Positions 17,336 to 27,720 are shown, counted from the first letter of the stretch. The stretch is 64,000 nucleotides of DNA from Clostridiales bacterium (GCA_029268065.1 JAJUHC010000003.1:62001-126000), one strand, 5' to 3'. Made by a program: numbers and translations. Notes: generated by a model not told the origin, from the sequence alone.

Positions 17336-19369
17336 ATGAAAGATTCGCATTCTTTCGCAAAGATGTTGTGGAAATACAGCGAACCTCCCAAGTATATTTA
17401 TAATGTTCTCCTGCTTGTGTTTGCAATAATAGCCCTTGTGTTCAAAAACTATTATCTTGCCGCGGCGGAAGCTCTGGCAATAATAGCTCTTTTTTCATAT
17501 ACCCTCGCCACGGCTCAAAAAAGGAAAAAGGAAATAGCGGATTATATCGAATCCGCAGGCTTCATAATAGATTCCGCGACTAAGGACACGCTTTTGCATT
17601 CTCCTCTTCCTATGGTCATATTTCACCCCGAAAACAATGGGATAGTATGGACAAACTCAATGTTTCTTGACATCACCGGACAGAATGAGGAAGTGCTCGA
17701 GAAAAGGCTGAGCGATATAATACCAGGCTTCAACAGCAAATGGCTTTTGGAAGGGAAGACAATCTGCCCGGAGCTGAAAGAAATCGGTGGGAAGAAGTAT
17801 CAGGTTTACGGGAGAATAGTCAGGACTCCGGAATGCGACGGCTGCAGCTTCCTCGCCATCGTTTATTGGGTCGACGTCACATCTTATGAGAGCATCAGAA
17901 CGGAATATATCGCTTCGAGGCCGGTATTTGCGATAATACTGCTGGACAACTATGAGGAAATACGTGCAAGCCTGAACGATTCCACAAGCTCGGGCATGCT
18001 TGCCGTCATAGACGACATCGTAATGGCATGGACCAGCGGGCACCAGGGCTATCTCTGCAAGTACGACCGCGACCGCTATGTCTTTATCTTTGAGGACCGG
18101 ATGTTCAAGTCCCTTGTGGACGACAAGTTCCACCTTCTCGACGAGGTACGCGCAATTCCCGTCCCCGGGGGCATACCTGCGACGATAAGCATCGGAATAG
18201 GCAGGGAGGCGCACACGATCGAGGAAACCTTCAGCTTCGCGCACAGAGCGCTTGAAATGGCGCTTTCAAGGGGCGGAGACCAGGTTGTAATAAAAAGCAA
18301 AACGGGCTTTGAGTTTTACGGAGGGCGCTCCAAGGAGGTCGAAAAGCGTACCAAGGTGAAGTCGAGGGTAGTGGCAAACGCTCTTGGGGAGCTTGTCGTC
18401 AATTCTTCGAGCATACTTATAATGGGGCACAAGTACCCGGATCTTGACAGCATAGGGGCCGCGGTCGGGCTTTGCGCAATCGCAAGGAAGCGCGGCAAAA
18501 AGGCAAGGATAGTCATTGACCAGAATAAAAACTTTGCGCAAAACCTGATTGCGAAGATGCGCAGCCTCCCTGAATACGACGGAGTGTTCATAGACGTTCA
18601 GGAAGCCTTTTTGCTTATAGATGAGAAGACGCTGCTCATAGTTGTGGATACAAACAGGCCGGAGCAGGTCGAATCCGAGGCGCTTCTGCATTCGTGCAGG
18701 CATGTTGCGGTAATCGACCACCACAGGCGCGCCGCGTCCTATATTGATGAAATAGCCCTGAATTTCCATGAGCCGAACGCATCCTCCGTGTGTGAGCTGG
18801 TTACTGAACTCTGGCAGTATTTGCTTCAGAATAACGATATACTCCGCTATGAGGCAGAGGCCCTGCTCGCCGGCATCGTAATGGATACCAAAAACTTCAC
18901 CATGCGAACGGGAAGCCGTACCTTTGACGCGGCGGCGTACCTGAGACGCGTCGGGTCAGATACCTCCGAAGTCAAGAAGATGATGCAGAACGACTTCAAC
19001 GGGACGATAGAGAAGTACAGGATAATCCAGAGTGCGAAAATGTACGGAAACGGCATAGCGATAGCCGCCACCGAGTCTAACGAGGACCGCGTCATAGCGG
19101 CTCAGGCTTCGGACGAGCTTCTGAATATCGCGGGCGTAAATGCATCCTTCGTCGTATTCCTGCAAAATGACGCGGTTATAATTTCGGCAAGGTCGATAGG
19201 AAGCATAAACGTACAGATGATACTTGAAAAGCTCGGAGGCGGAGGCAACAGATCTACGGCCGGGGCGCAGATAAAAGGCAAAAGCTTCGGAGATGTCTAC
19301 AAATTGCTTCTCAGCTCCATAGACACATATCTGTCGGAGTATAAAAAGTCAGACGGCTCTAAGGAATGA
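17336..19369 (+). CDS. gdpP: Cyclic-di-AMP phosphodiesterase GdpP (YybT)
   Basis: 677 residues. Two N-terminal membrane helices (about 21-58) are followed by a PAS-like domain (about 75-185), a degenerate GGDEF domain (about 190-310) and a DHH-DHHA1 phosphodiesterase. The DHH part shows MGHKYPDLDSIGAAVGL, VVDTNRPEQ and VIDHHRRA, which coordinate manganese; DHHA1 ends with GGGGNRSTAGAQ. It hydrolyses c-di-AMP to pApA and so influences potassium and envelope homeostasis. GGAAGG precedes the ATG. It leads the conserved gdpP-rplI-dnaB order, and the 96-base gap to rplI has no terminator. Confidence 0.95.
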   Translation: MKDSHSFAKMLWKYSEPPKYIYNVLLLVFAIIALVFKNYYLAAAEALAIIALFSYTLATAQKRKKEIADYIESAGFIIDSATKDTLLHSPLPMVIFHPENNGIVWTNSMFLDITGQNEEVLEKRLSDIIPGFNSKWLLEGKTICPELKEIGGKKYQVYGRIVRTPECDGCSFLAIVYWVDVTSYESIRTEYIASRPVFAIILLDNYEEIRASLNDSTSSGMLAVIDDIVMAWTSGHQGYLCKYDRDRYVFIFEDRMFKSLVDDKFHLLDEVRAIPVPGGIPATISIGIGREAHTIEETFSFAHRALEMALSRGGDQVVIKSKTGFEFYGGRSKEVEKRTKVKSRVVANALGELVVNSSSILIMGHKYPDLDSIGAAVGLCAIARKRGKKARIVIDQNKNFAQNLIAKMRSLPEYDGVFIDVQEAFLLIDEKTLLIVVDTNRPEQVESEALLHSCRHVAVIDHHRRAASYIDEIALNFHEPNASSVCELVTELWQYLLQNNDILRYEAEALLAGIVMDTKNFTMRTGSRTFDAAAYLRRVGSDTSEVKKMMQNDFNGTIEKYRIIQSAKMYGNGIAIAATESNEDRVIAAQASDELLNIAGVNASFVVFLQNDAVIISARSIGSINVQMILEKLGGGGNRSTAGAQIKGKSFGDVYKLLLSSIDTYLSEYKKSDGSKE

Positions 19370-19465
19370 CCGCGCATAAAGCTCAGTATCACCGGCGCGG
19401 CGGAAAAATAAAATGACGGCTGTTTTTGACGTTTCAGCCTTTGTATAGTGAAAGGATTGGTCATA

Positions 19466-19915
19466 ATGAAGGTAATATTGCTGCAGGACGTAAAGGGGCA
19501 GGGCAAAAAGGGGCAGAGAATAGAGGTGTCGGACGGCTACGCGCGAAACTTCCTGTTTCCGAAAAACCTTGCGACGCCGGAAACCTCGGATAAGATAAAC
19601 GTTCTCAACCAGCAGGAAAAGGCCCGGCTCGCAAGAATCGAAAAGGAGAAGAAAGAGGCTCTCGACGTCGCCGAAAAGCTGAAAAGCTGCGTCGTGAAGG
19701 TGCCTGCAAAGGCCGGCGCGGGCGGCAGGCTGTTCGGGGCCGTGACATCCCAGGAAATAGCCGACTGCCTTGCCGAGCAGTACGGGATAAGGATAGAAAA
19801 GAACAAGATCATACAGTCCGAGCCTATAAAGACCTTCGGCTCTTTTGAAGTCAAATGCAAACTGGGGTTTGAGATAACCTGTACCATAAATATAATAGTA
19901 ACCGAGCAAAAGTAA
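19466..19915 (+). CDS. rplI: 50S ribosomal protein L9
   Basis: 149 residues. Starts MKVILLQDVKGQGKKGQRIE, with the L9 N-terminal domain (about 1-50, YARNFLFPKNLA), a long connecting helix rich in Lys and Glu, and the C-terminal rRNA-binding domain (VTSQEIADCL... and EPIKTFGSFEVKCKL). L9 binds 23S rRNA at the L1 stalk base. I use the ATG at 19466, with AAAGGA about 9 bases upstream, instead of an upstream frame extension of six codons. Sits between gdpP and dnaB as in many Firmicutes. Confidence 0.96.
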   Translation: MKVILLQDVKGQGKKGQRIEVSDGYARNFLFPKNLATPETSDKINVLNQQEKARLARIEKEKKEALDVAEKLKSCVVKVPAKAGAGGRLFGAVTSQEIADCLAEQYGIRIEKNKIIQSEPIKTFGSFEVKCKLGFEITCTINIIVTEQK

Positions 19916-20040
19916 GCGTTTAAGCCGCTCCGGATAATAAAAATACAGACCATTGTCCCGTCGGTTCGCAAGGATTAGGGGCGTGAGCGTTACCTACGGT
20001 AGCACGGGGTAATCAATTTAGCTTTGCGTATGAGGTTTTT

Positions 20041-21381
20041 ATGGATGAACTGCTGACAAAACAAATGCCGCACAGCATAGAGGCGGAGCAATCGGTGCTG
20101 GGCTCCATCCTTATCGATTCAAGGTGCGTTAACGATGTAGTGCTGCTTCTCTCTGCAAACGACTTCTATCTTGAAATAAACCGCGAGATATATGAAACCA
20201 TAGTCTCGATGTTCAATAATTCCAAGGTCATAGACGCCGTGACGGTCCTCGACAATCTGAAGCGCCAGGGGGTTGCAAGGCCGAATCTGCAGAGCTATCT
20301 CATCGAGCTGATGAATATGACCCCGACTGCGGCGAACGTGCTGGAATACGCCGCCATTGTCCGGGACAAGGCCCTGCTCAGAAACATAGCGGCCGTGTCA
20401 TCCGACGTCAGCGGACTTGTTTTCAGCGGGGAAGGCACGGCGGGCGACGTGCTGGAGGTGGCGGAGCAGAAGATATACGCGCTCAGGCAGGGTAGATCGA
20501 AGGGCGGTCTCGTTCCGATAGGGGAGATACTCCCCAAGATATTCTCGGATTTGAAGGAGCTTGCCCGCGGGGACGGGAAGCTGCCGGGATACCCTACCGG
20601 CTACGGCGACCTCGACCAAAAGATACTCGGGCTTAACAAATCGGACCTTATTCTCCTTGCATCGAGGCCGGGTATGGGCAAAACGAGCTTTGCCCTGAAC
20701 ATCGCAGCCAACGTCGCGAAAAAAACCTCAAAAACCGTGGCCGTATTCTCTCTCGAAATGTCAAGGGAGCAGCTCGTCATGAGGCTGCTTTCAAGCGAGG
20801 CTTTCATCGACAACAAAAAGCTTCTGACGGGTAAGTTAAGCGACGAGGAGTGGCGCAGGCTGGGCGCCGCCGCGGCCAATATAAGCAGGACCGATATAAG
20901 GATAGACGACACCTCGACCCTGACGGTATCTGAAATGAACGCTCAGTGCCGCAGGCTTGAGAATCTGGGACTCGTCGTAATAGATTACCTTCAGCTTATG
21001 CAGGGCTCCGGCGGCAAGGTGAAGTATTCCAACGAGAACAGGACGCAGGTTGTGAGCGATATGAGCCGTATGATGAAGATCATGGCAAAGGAGTTGAACG
21101 TGCCGGTGCTCTGCCTGTCACAGCTCAACCGCGCGAGTGCGGAGAGAGGCGATAAAAGGCCGCTTTTGTCCGACCTGAGGGAATCCGGCTCGATAGAGCA
21201 GGACGCGGACATAGTTCTCGGGTTGTACAGGGACGACTACTACAACGCGGAGACCGAAAATCATAACCAGGCCGAGTGCCTTATCCTGAAGAACAGGCAC
21301 GGTGAGACCGGCAAAATCTTTCTGCAGTGGATACCGCAGTACACTACATACGCGGCGGCTGATACGACGCATTACGAGTGA
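20041..21381 (+). CDS. dnaB: Replicative DNA helicase
   Basis: 446 residues. The N-terminal domain (about 10-110, MPHSIEAEQSVLGSIL) mediates hexamer and primase contacts. The RecA-like motor has Walker A SRPGMGKTSF at about 208-217, Walker B VVIDYLQLM, LSQLNRASAERGDKRP and LRESGSIEQDADIV. No intein or split is visible. Cytoplasmic, at the replication fork. A GAGG motif lies just upstream of the ATG. The 125-base gap from rplI shows no clear promoter. Confidence 0.97.
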   Translation: MDELLTKQMPHSIEAEQSVLGSILIDSRCVNDVVLLLSANDFYLEINREIYETIVSMFNNSKVIDAVTVLDNLKRQGVARPNLQSYLIELMNMTPTAANVLEYAAIVRDKALLRNIAAVSSDVSGLVFSGEGTAGDVLEVAEQKIYALRQGRSKGGLVPIGEILPKIFSDLKELARGDGKLPGYPTGYGDLDQKILGLNKSDLILLASRPGMGKTSFALNIAANVAKKTSKTVAVFSLEMSREQLVMRLLSSEAFIDNKKLLTGKLSDEEWRRLGAAAANISRTDIRIDDTSTLTVSEMNAQCRRLENLGLVVIDYLQLMQGSGGKVKYSNENRTQVVSDMSRMMKIMAKELNVPVLCLSQLNRASAERGDKRPLLSDLRESGSIEQDADIVLGLYRDDYYNAETENHNQAECLILKNRHGETGKIFLQWIPQYTTYAAADTTHYE

Positions 21382-21401
21382 CGGTACGGGGGTTAGGCGG
21401 C

Positions 21402-22766
21402 TTGAAACAGCTTTTGCAGTTTGCGGACAAACATAATATGCTGCCGAGTGGCGCCTATGTGCTTTGCGCCGTGTCGGGCGGCGCGGATTCGATGTGCCTT
21501 CTTTCCCTGCTCAATGAATACTCTCGGAGCGGAGCGATACGGATTGCGGCAGCTCATTTCGACCACGGGCTGCGGGGGGAGGAATCGGACAGGGACGCCG
21601 AATTTGTGCGCCTTTTCTGCGCTGAAAACGATATCGCTTTTTTCTTCGGCGCGGCGAATGTCAGATCATACGCCGAGAATAGAGGGCTGAGCGTTGAGAT
21701 GGCGGCGCGGGAGCTGCGATACGACTTTCTCAGGAAAACCGCCCAAAAGATAGAAGCGGACAGGATAGCGACGGCTCATACCGCCGACGATAACGCCGAA
21801 ACGCTTATTATGAATCTTTTACGCGGCACCGGCCTTAAGGGGCTTTGCGGGATACCGCCGGTAAGGGGAAATATTATCAGGCCCATACTGTCCATGACGC
21901 GCGCTGAGGTACTTGAATATCTGAGCCTGAAGGGCATACCTCATATAGAGGATTCCTCCAACGACGAGGACATATATCTCAGGAACAGGCTCCGCCATAG
22001 CGTGATACCGATGCTGAAGGAGCTGAATCCAAGATTTATCGAGGCTGCGTCTGAAACTGCGGAGCTTGTCGCCGAGGACGAGGCGTACCTTTCCCGTCTT
22101 GCCAACAAGGTGCTCTGGAGCACCGGCAGGGAGGCTTGCGGCATAAGGCTTGCGGCGGATGAACTTAGAAAGCTTCCCAAGCCCGTAATCGCAAGGGTTA
22201 TAATAGGCATCGCTGAAGAGCTGAAGGTTCCGCATTCGCGCCAGATGATAGACGGGATAGCCAAGCTTGCTTTTTCTGAAAGTCCGTCGGCTCAAAGGAG
22301 CTTTTCCGGGGGCCTGTCCGTAATCCGCGAGTACGGTGACATAATTTTTACCCGTCTGCCGCTTGAAGCGAAGACCTTCCGCCCGGTCAGGCTCGAGCCC
22401 GATATTACGGTAAAAATTCCCGAGCTGGGTTTAGATATTTCATACTCGCCCGAGGTCAGCAAAGAAAAGATTAACAATTCCTTTAATACTTTCTTATTCA
22501 AATCCGACTCGATTTATGGTAAAATAACAGTCAGGCCAAGAAAAACGGGAGATAAAATAACTTTTTCAGGTAAAAACGGCACAAAAACCCTAAAAAAGCT
22601 GTTTATTGACGAAAAACTTCCTCTGCGCCTTCGTGAAAGCATACCTGTTTTTACCGACGAGAAAGGCGTCATAGCCGTTTTGGGCTATGGTACGGATATA
22701 AGATGCGTACCTTCGCCGGGGGATAAGATATCAATGGTTTCAATAGAAAAAACGGAGGTGCGTTAA
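21402..22766 (+). CDS. tilS: tRNA(Ile)-lysidine synthase
   Basis: About 454 residues. It converts cytidine 34 of tRNA-Ile(CAU) to lysidine with ATP and lysine, so that AUA is decoded. The N-terminal PP-loop is VSGGADSMCLL; HFDHGLRG, ATAHTADDNAETLIMNLLRGTGLKGL and RPILSMTRAEVLEYL follow. C-terminal tRNA-binding domains include FSGKNGTKTLKKLFIDEKLP. Start: the TTG at 21402 has a G-rich ribosome site about 9 bases upstream; a GTG at 21378 overlaps the dnaB stop but has none. Precedes hpt by one base. Confidence 0.93.
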   Translation: MKQLLQFADKHNMLPSGAYVLCAVSGGADSMCLLSLLNEYSRSGAIRIAAAHFDHGLRGEESDRDAEFVRLFCAENDIAFFFGAANVRSYAENRGLSVEMAARELRYDFLRKTAQKIEADRIATAHTADDNAETLIMNLLRGTGLKGLCGIPPVRGNIIRPILSMTRAEVLEYLSLKGIPHIEDSSNDEDIYLRNRLRHSVIPMLKELNPRFIEAASETAELVAEDEAYLSRLANKVLWSTGREACGIRLAADELRKLPKPVIARVIIGIAEELKVPHSRQMIDGIAKLAFSESPSAQRSFSGGLSVIREYGDIIFTRLPLEAKTFRPVRLEPDITVKIPELGLDISYSPEVSKEKINNSFNTFLFKSDSIYGKITVRPRKTGDKITFSGKNGTKTLKKLFIDEKLPLRLRESIPVFTDEKGVIAVLGYGTDIRCVPSPGDKISMVSIEKTEVR

Positions 22767-22767
22767 A

Positions 22768-23313
22768 ATGTCCGGTATTTCGGATGACATCAAGCAAGTT
22801 CTTTATTCTGAGGAATATATAAAGATGACCGTGGAGTCGCTTGCGGAAAGAATCAATTCTGATTACAAAGGCACCGAGCCTCTCTTCGTAGGCATACTTA
22901 AGGGTTCCTTCGTCTTTATGGCAGACCTTATCAGGAAGATCGACCTGAAGTGCTCGGTAGATTTTATGGTCGTGTCTTCTTACGGGAGCGGAACCAGTAC
23001 AACGGGTTCCGTTATGATATTGAAGGACCTTTCTGAGACCATAGAGGGCAAAAATGTTGTCATAGTTGAAGATATACTTGACAGCGGGCTTACACTCAGC
23101 TATCTTATTAGTTATCTGCAAGTGAGAAAACCTAATTCGATTAAGATCTGTACGTTGTTGGATAAGCCTGCAAGACGAAGGGCAAAAGTCCTGCCGGATT
23201 ACACGGGAATCGTTTGCCCGGACGAGTTTATTGTGGGATACGGTCTTGATTATTCCGAAAAATATAGAAATTTGCCGTATATAGGCGTTTTAAAACCGGG
23301 GGCGTATGCGTGA
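22768..23313 (+). CDS. hpt: Hypoxanthine phosphoribosyltransferase
   Basis: 181 residues. Salvages hypoxanthine and guanine with PRPP. The PRPP loop is VVIVEDILDSGLTL (about 95-108); GILKGSFVFMADLIR and VDFMVVSSYGSGTSTTG are family elements and FIVGYGLDYSEKYRNLPYI closes the active site. GGAGG precedes the ATG, one base after tilS. The tilS-hpt-ftsH order is conserved across Firmicutes. Confidence 0.96.
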   Translation: MSGISDDIKQVLYSEEYIKMTVESLAERINSDYKGTEPLFVGILKGSFVFMADLIRKIDLKCSVDFMVVSSYGSGTSTTGSVMILKDLSETIEGKNVVIVEDILDSGLTLSYLISYLQVRKPNSIKICTLLDKPARRRAKVLPDYTGIVCPDEFIVGYGLDYSEKYRNLPYIGVLKPGAYA

Positions 23314-23340
23314 CAGCGCCGAGAAGGAAGTGAAGATTGC

Positions 23341-25275
23341 TTGAATAAGAAACCGAAGCCAAGGGATATAGGATTTTATCTGATCATCGTCGTCATACTG
23401 ATGGCTACGATTTTTACATTAATGTCGCAAAATACGACAAAGACTTATAAATACTCGGAAATTCGCAGTCTCTTTGAACAGCAGAAGGTGCAATCCTTTA
23501 ATATAGAGGGAGACACGCTTATTCTTACGCTGAGAGAACAGGTAAATGGCAGCAATGTAATCAGGTATCCCCTATACAGCTTTGAATTATTTTACGAGGA
23601 TTTCCATGAGCTCATAGAACAGCAGGCTGCCAAGGGCATACTGACCAGCTACGATTATAACAGAGGCTGGCAAGCCCCGTGGTGGGTATCGTTCATACCC
23701 TATCTTGCTATAATCGGCATCTTTGCTCTGTTCTGGTTCGCGGTGATAAACAAGCAGGGCGGCGGCGGCGCCGGGATAGCGAAGTTCGGCAAGGCAAGGA
23801 CCCGCCTCGGCACCGATGAAAAGAAGAAGGTTACCTTTGCCGATGTGGCGGGAGCCGACGAGGAGAAGGAAGAGCTCGTAGAAATAGTTGAATACCTGAA
23901 GGATCCGAGCCGCTATTCCGAAATCGGCGCCAGGATACCGAAGGGCGTGCTTCTTGTAGGGCCTCCGGGCACCGGCAAGACGCTGCTTGCGAAGGCCGTG
24001 GCCGGCGAGGCGGGAGTCCAGTTCCTCTCAATATCCGGCTCCGACTTTGTGGAGTTGTATGTAGGTATAGGAGCCTCGCGAGTGCGCGATCTCTTTGACC
24101 AGGCAAAGAAGGTTGCTCCGGCGATCATATTCATAGATGAAATCGACGCTGTCGGGCGTCAGCGCGGCGCCGGGCTTGGCGGCGGTCATGACGAGAGAGA
24201 GCAGACCTTAAACCAGCTGCTCGTTGAGATGGACGGCTTCGGAAATACCTCTGGAATTATCATCATAGCGGCGACCAACCGCCCTGACATACTTGATAAC
24301 GCGCTGCTCAGGCCGGGCCGTTTTGACCGCCAGGTCTATGTCGGTCTGCCCGACATCAAGGGCCGGGAAGCGATACTAAAGGTTCACGCAAAGGGCAAGC
24401 CACTGGGGGACGACGTGGATCTCAACAGCCTTGCCAAGGGAACTCCGGGCTTCACGGGAGCAGACCTTGAGAATCTCCTCAATGAAGGTGCGCTGCTCGC
24501 GGCTCGCTCAAAGAAAAGATTTATTACCATGCCGGACCTTGAAAGCGCGATGCTCAAGGTCATGGCGGGACCGGAAAAGAAGAGCAGGGTTGTATCTGAA
24601 AATGACCGCAGGCTCACGGCTTATCACGAGGCGGGTCACGCCGTCGTGTCTAAGTATCTGAAGCATGTTGACCCTGTGCACCATATCACTATAATACCCA
24701 GAGGAATGGCGGGTGGCATGACCATATACCGTCCCCAGGAAGACAAGACCTTCACATCAAAGAGCGAGATGTTCGAAAGGATAGTTTCCGCTCTGGGCGG
24801 AAGGGTAGCCGAAAAGCTGATACTTGACGACATATCTACTGGAGCCTCAGGCGATATAAAGCAGGCGAGCGGCATAGCGAGAGCGATGGTAACGAAATAC
24901 GGCATGAGCGAAAAGCTCGGTCCCATCTCCTTTGATTCCAGCGACCACTCTGTTTTCATCGGACGGGATTTTTCCCAGACGAAATCTTACAGCGAGAAAA
25001 TAGCGGCCGAGATAGACGAGGAGGTCAAGCGCATATTCGACGAAGCCAGCGCGATGTGCGAACGCATTCTCACCGAGCACCGCGACAAGCTGATTGCGAC
25101 CGCCGAGTATCTCCTGAAGCACGAGACTATGGACGGCAAGGATTTCGACGTTTTCTGCGAAACCGGCAAGCTTCCGGATGAAAAAAAGCCGGAGCTTGGA
25201 GCGGCTTCGCAGCAGCCGACGGTGGCGCCCTCTATGGACGCTCCTGACGGCGAAGACAAAAGTACGGAAGATTAA
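23341..25275 (+). CDS. ftsH: ATP-dependent zinc metalloprotease FtsH
   Basis: 644 residues. Membrane-anchored AAA+ protease that degrades unassembled membrane proteins and regulators. Membrane helices at about 12-30 and 113-135 flank an extracytoplasmic domain. AAA module: Walker A GPPGTGKT at 207-214, Walker [10 protein letters not shown], second region of homology [20 protein letters not shown]. Zinc site HEAGH at 429-433. Start is TTG; no ATG fits. A C-terminal tail after residue 615 is rich in Gln, Ala and Asp and is probably disordered. Confidence 0.97.
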   Translation: MNKKPKPRDIGFYLIIVVILMATIFTLMSQNTTKTYKYSEIRSLFEQQKVQSFNIEGDTLILTLREQVNGSNVIRYPLYSFELFYEDFHELIEQQAAKGILTSYDYNRGWQAPWWVSFIPYLAIIGIFALFWFAVINKQGGGGAGIAKFGKARTRLGTDEKKKVTFADVAGADEEKEELVEIVEYLKDPSRYSEIGARIPKGVLLVGPPGTGKTLLAKAVAGEAGVQFLSISGSDFVELYVGIGASRVRDLFDQAKKVAPAIIFIDEIDAVGRQRGAGLGGGHDEREQTLNQLLVEMDGFGNTSGIIIIAATNRPDILDNALLRPGRFDRQVYVGLPDIKGREAILKVHAKGKPLGDDVDLNSLAKGTPGFTGADLENLLNEGALLAARSKKRFITMPDLESAMLKVMAGPEKKSRVVSENDRRLTAYHEAGHAVVSKYLKHVDPVHHITIIPRGMAGGMTIYRPQEDKTFTSKSEMFERIVSALGGRVAEKLILDDISTGASGDIKQASGIARAMVTKYGMSEKLGPISFDSSDHSVFIGRDFSQTKSYSEKIAAEIDEEVKRIFDEASAMCERILTEHRDKLIATAEYLLKHETMDGKDFDVFCETGKLPDEKKPELGAASQQPTVAPSMDAPDGEDKSTED

Positions 25276-25283
25276 TCATGCTT

Positions 25284-25308
25284 CGGGCGGGTATAATACA
25301 CCCGCCCG
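25284..25308. other. Hairpin between ftsH and ychF
   Basis: CGGGCGGGT and ACCCGCCCG form a perfect 9-bp stem around ATAATAC. No T run follows on the plus strand, so it may be a weak terminator or an RNA-stability element. Confidence 0.55.
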
Positions 25309-25329
25309 TATGTTTGGGAGGACGATACT

Positions 25330-26421
25330 TTGAAGCTTGGCATAGTCGGTCTGCCTAACGTGGGCAAAAGCACGCTTTTTAACGCAATTACGAACGCGGG
25401 TGCGGAATCGGCAAATTACCCGTTCTGCACCATAGAGCCGAATGTCGGCACGGTGGCCGTGCCGGACGAAAGGCTCGATTTTCTGAGCGAGATGTACTCG
25501 CCGAAAAAATACACTCCGGCGGTAATCGAGTTTGTCGATATTGCGGGGCTTGTGAAGGGCGCTTCAAAAGGTGAGGGGCTCGGCAACAAGTTTCTGTCCC
25601 ATATCAGGATGACGGAGGCCGTCGTCCACGTTGTACGCTGCTTTGACGACGACAATATAATACACGTCGAGGGGGCGACAGATCCCCTGCGTGATATCGA
25701 GATAATCAATCTTGAGCTCATTATGGCAGATATGGAAATGGTGGAGCGCCGCATAGACAAGGCGAGGAAAGCGGCAAAGGGGGACAGGAAGTTCCTCGCG
25801 GAAGCGGAGGTGTTTGAAAGGCTCCTATCGCACCTGAACGAAGGAAAAACCGCCCGCAGCTTTGCTGCCGACGGTGAGGAGCGGGAACTTGTGGCAAGCT
25901 CCGAGCTTCTCAGCCTGAAGCCCGTGATATATGCCGCGAATATGGATGAAAGGACCTTTTCAGACTATTTAAGCAGCCCGTATTATATAAAGCTCAAGGC
26001 TCTTGCGGACGCGGAGGGCGCCGTCGTGCTGCCAATCTGCGCTAAGGTTGAGCAGGAGATAGCGGAGCTGCCGCCGGAAGACAAGCAGATGTTTCTTGAG
26101 GAGCTCGGTCTTAAGGAATCCGGGCTTGACCGTCTTATCAAATGCTCGTACAGCCTCCTCGGCCTCATATCGTTCCTCACGGCGGGACCCGACGAGGTCA
26201 GGGCATGGACCATAAAGCGCGGGACAAAGGCCCCGCAGGCGGCCGGGAAGATACATTCCGACTTTGAGCGCGGTTTCATACGCGCTGAAGTTATTGCGTT
26301 TGAGGACCTGAAAAAGCAGGGCACAATGGCGGCGGCCAGGGAAAAGGGGCTTATCCGCAGCGAAGGCAAGGAATATGTGATGCAGGACGGCGACGTTGTC
26401 CTTTTCCGCTTCAATGTGTAA
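25330..26421 (+). CDS. ychF: Ribosome-associated ATPase YchF (OLA1 family)
   Basis: 363 residues. Obg-family P-loop protein. G1 is GLPNVGKST at 6-14, G3 is DIAGLVKGASKGEGLGNKFL, and the base-recognition motif is NMDE instead of NKxD, the change that makes YchF prefer ATP. The C-terminal TGS-like domain ends with RSEGKEYVMQDGDVVLFRFNV. Cytoplasmic, linked to ribosomes and stress. Start is TTG with GGAGG 8 bases upstream. Confidence 0.96.
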   Translation: MKLGIVGLPNVGKSTLFNAITNAGAESANYPFCTIEPNVGTVAVPDERLDFLSEMYSPKKYTPAVIEFVDIAGLVKGASKGEGLGNKFLSHIRMTEAVVHVVRCFDDDNIIHVEGATDPLRDIEIINLELIMADMEMVERRIDKARKAAKGDRKFLAEAEVFERLLSHLNEGKTARSFAADGEERELVASSELLSLKPVIYAANMDERTFSDYLSSPYYIKLKALADAEGAVVLPICAKVEQEIAELPPEDKQMFLEELGLKESGLDRLIKCSYSLLGLISFLTAGPDEVRAWTIKRGTKAPQAAGKIHSDFERGFIRAEVIAFEDLKKQGTMAAAREKGLIRSEGKEYVMQDGDVVLFRFNV

Positions 26422-26448
26422 AGCGTAGAATTATAAAGGGGGCTTCAT

Positions 26449-27153
26449 ATGTCCTCGCGCAGAATAGAGCTGTTGGACGCGGCACGCGGCTTCTGCATTA
26501 TTCTCATGATCCTGCACCATATGGCGTTTGATCTTGTTAATTTGCTGAACGCGCCGCGCTGGCTTTTTTACAGCCCGTTGATTATCACGCTCCAGTACAT
26601 CTTCGCCGGGGCCTTTATTCTCATATCCGGCATTTCCTCGCGCTTTTCGCGAAGCAACGTGAGGCGCGGCGGCAAGGTGATAGCCGCGGCGCTTGTGATA
26701 ACGCTTGTAACATGGTTTTTCGGCTATACCGTCAAGTTCGGAATCCTGCATTTTCTCGGTTTCAGCATGGTTTTCTACGGTCTCAGCTCGGGGTTATGGG
26801 ACAAAATCAAAGGCGCTGCCGCCCCCTTGTTATATTCGTCGCTTATTTTTGTTTCCGCGTATGTCCTCAATCTAATGAACCCCGTAAAAATTGATTGGCT
26901 CTGGTTTCTGGGCCTGTATACTCGGGACTTTTATTCCGCCGATTACTTTCCCGTATTCCCGTGGATTTTTGTGTTTCTTCTCGGAACCTGGCTAGGGGGG
27001 CTGATAAAGGAAGGGAAGATGCCATCCTGGTTTTATACGGTGAAACCGCCCGTGCTCCCTCAGATCGGAAGGAAATCGCTTATAATATATATGGTTCATC
27101 AGCCGGTGCTGCTCGCGATTCTTATGTCGCTGAAATGGCTTCTGCATATTTAG
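26449..27153 (+). CDS. DUF1624 (HGSNAT-like) integral membrane protein
   Basis: 234 residues with about seven hydrophobic segments. The opening RRIELLDAARGFCIILMILHH and the end KSLIIYMVHQPVLLAIL match the DUF1624/heparan-alpha-glucosaminide N-acetyltransferase catalytic family, which overlaps with acyltransferase-3-like proteins. His21-His22 in MILHH is a candidate catalytic region by family analogy. AAGGGGG precedes the ATG, 27 bases after ychF. The acyl acceptor, if any, is unknown. Confidence 0.75.
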   Translation: MSSRRIELLDAARGFCIILMILHHMAFDLVNLLNAPRWLFYSPLIITLQYIFAGAFILISGISSRFSRSNVRRGGKVIAAALVITLVTWFFGYTVKFGILHFLGFSMVFYGLSSGLWDKIKGAAAPLLYSSLIFVSAYVLNLMNPVKIDWLWFLGLYTRDFYSADYFPVFPWIFVFLLGTWLGGLIKEGKMPSWFYTVKPPVLPQIGRKSLIIYMVHQPVLLAILMSLKWLLHI

Positions 27154-27162
27154 GAGGCTCTT

Positions 27163-27561
27163 ATGGTCTGGTTTATAATCGTTGACGTATTTATGCTGGC
27201 GGGAATAGTCCTTATCGTTCGCAAGAAGGGACTCAACATATCGTTTCTTATCTCGTCGCTCATCATAGGAGCGTGGCATTATTTTTCAAGCATAGGCTAT
27301 TACACAACAGAGGGGCTTATTGTTACGTCCTTACTCCTGTTTTTTGTGATTTACATCGCAAGCGCCTTTCTGCAGATGCTTATTTTAAGGATTTTTGCCG
27401 GTAAATCGGAAAAATCCGTGGATAAAACCGATAGAACGAAGGATGAACAGGAGCTGGTTTATCTTTTCAGGCGAGCCTCTGAGGCGGACAGGCAGGTCAT
27501 AAGGCTTATCCTTGAAAAGTATGAGCTTCCGTATAAAAAGCGCGAAAAGAAGACGGAATAG
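27163..27561 (+). CDS. Small membrane protein of unknown function
   Basis: 132 residues with three hydrophobic segments (about 2-19, 25-45 and 50-78) and a cytoplasmic-type charged tail containing many Lys, Glu and Arg (from KSEKSVDK to the end). AGGAGG precedes the ATG, nine bases after the DUF1624 gene, so both are probably co-transcribed. I do not recognise a family. Confidence 0.7.
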   Translation: MVWFIIVDVFMLAGIVLIVRKKGLNISFLISSLIIGAWHYFSSIGYYTTEGLIVTSLLLFFVIYIASAFLQMLILRIFAGKSEKSVDKTDRTKDEQELVYLFRRASEADRQVIRLILEKYELPYKKREKKTE

Positions 27562-27615
27562 GCGGTCGTACCCGCATATTAAGCAAGCTTAAATTTACCG
27601 TAAAATGTGAATAAT

Positions 27616-27650
27616 CGAGGCGGAAGTCCGGAAAACTGACTTCCGCCTCG
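27616..27650. terminator. Hairpin downstream of the small membrane protein
   Basis: CGAGGCGGAAGTC and GACTTCCGCCTCG form a perfect 13-bp stem with a 9-base loop between convergent genes. No T run on the plus side, so it is an atypical terminator. Confidence 0.45.
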
Positions 27651-27720
27651 GCTGTTGCAATAATGGATGCATTGTGCATTCATATTCGGGATAGCAGCGG
27701 ATGCTCCCGTCGGAAAAGAT

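Noticed and set aside
25292-25297. TATAAT between ftsH and ychF as a promoter for ychF
   Set aside because: It lies in the loop of a hairpin, and no -35 box stands at a suitable distance.
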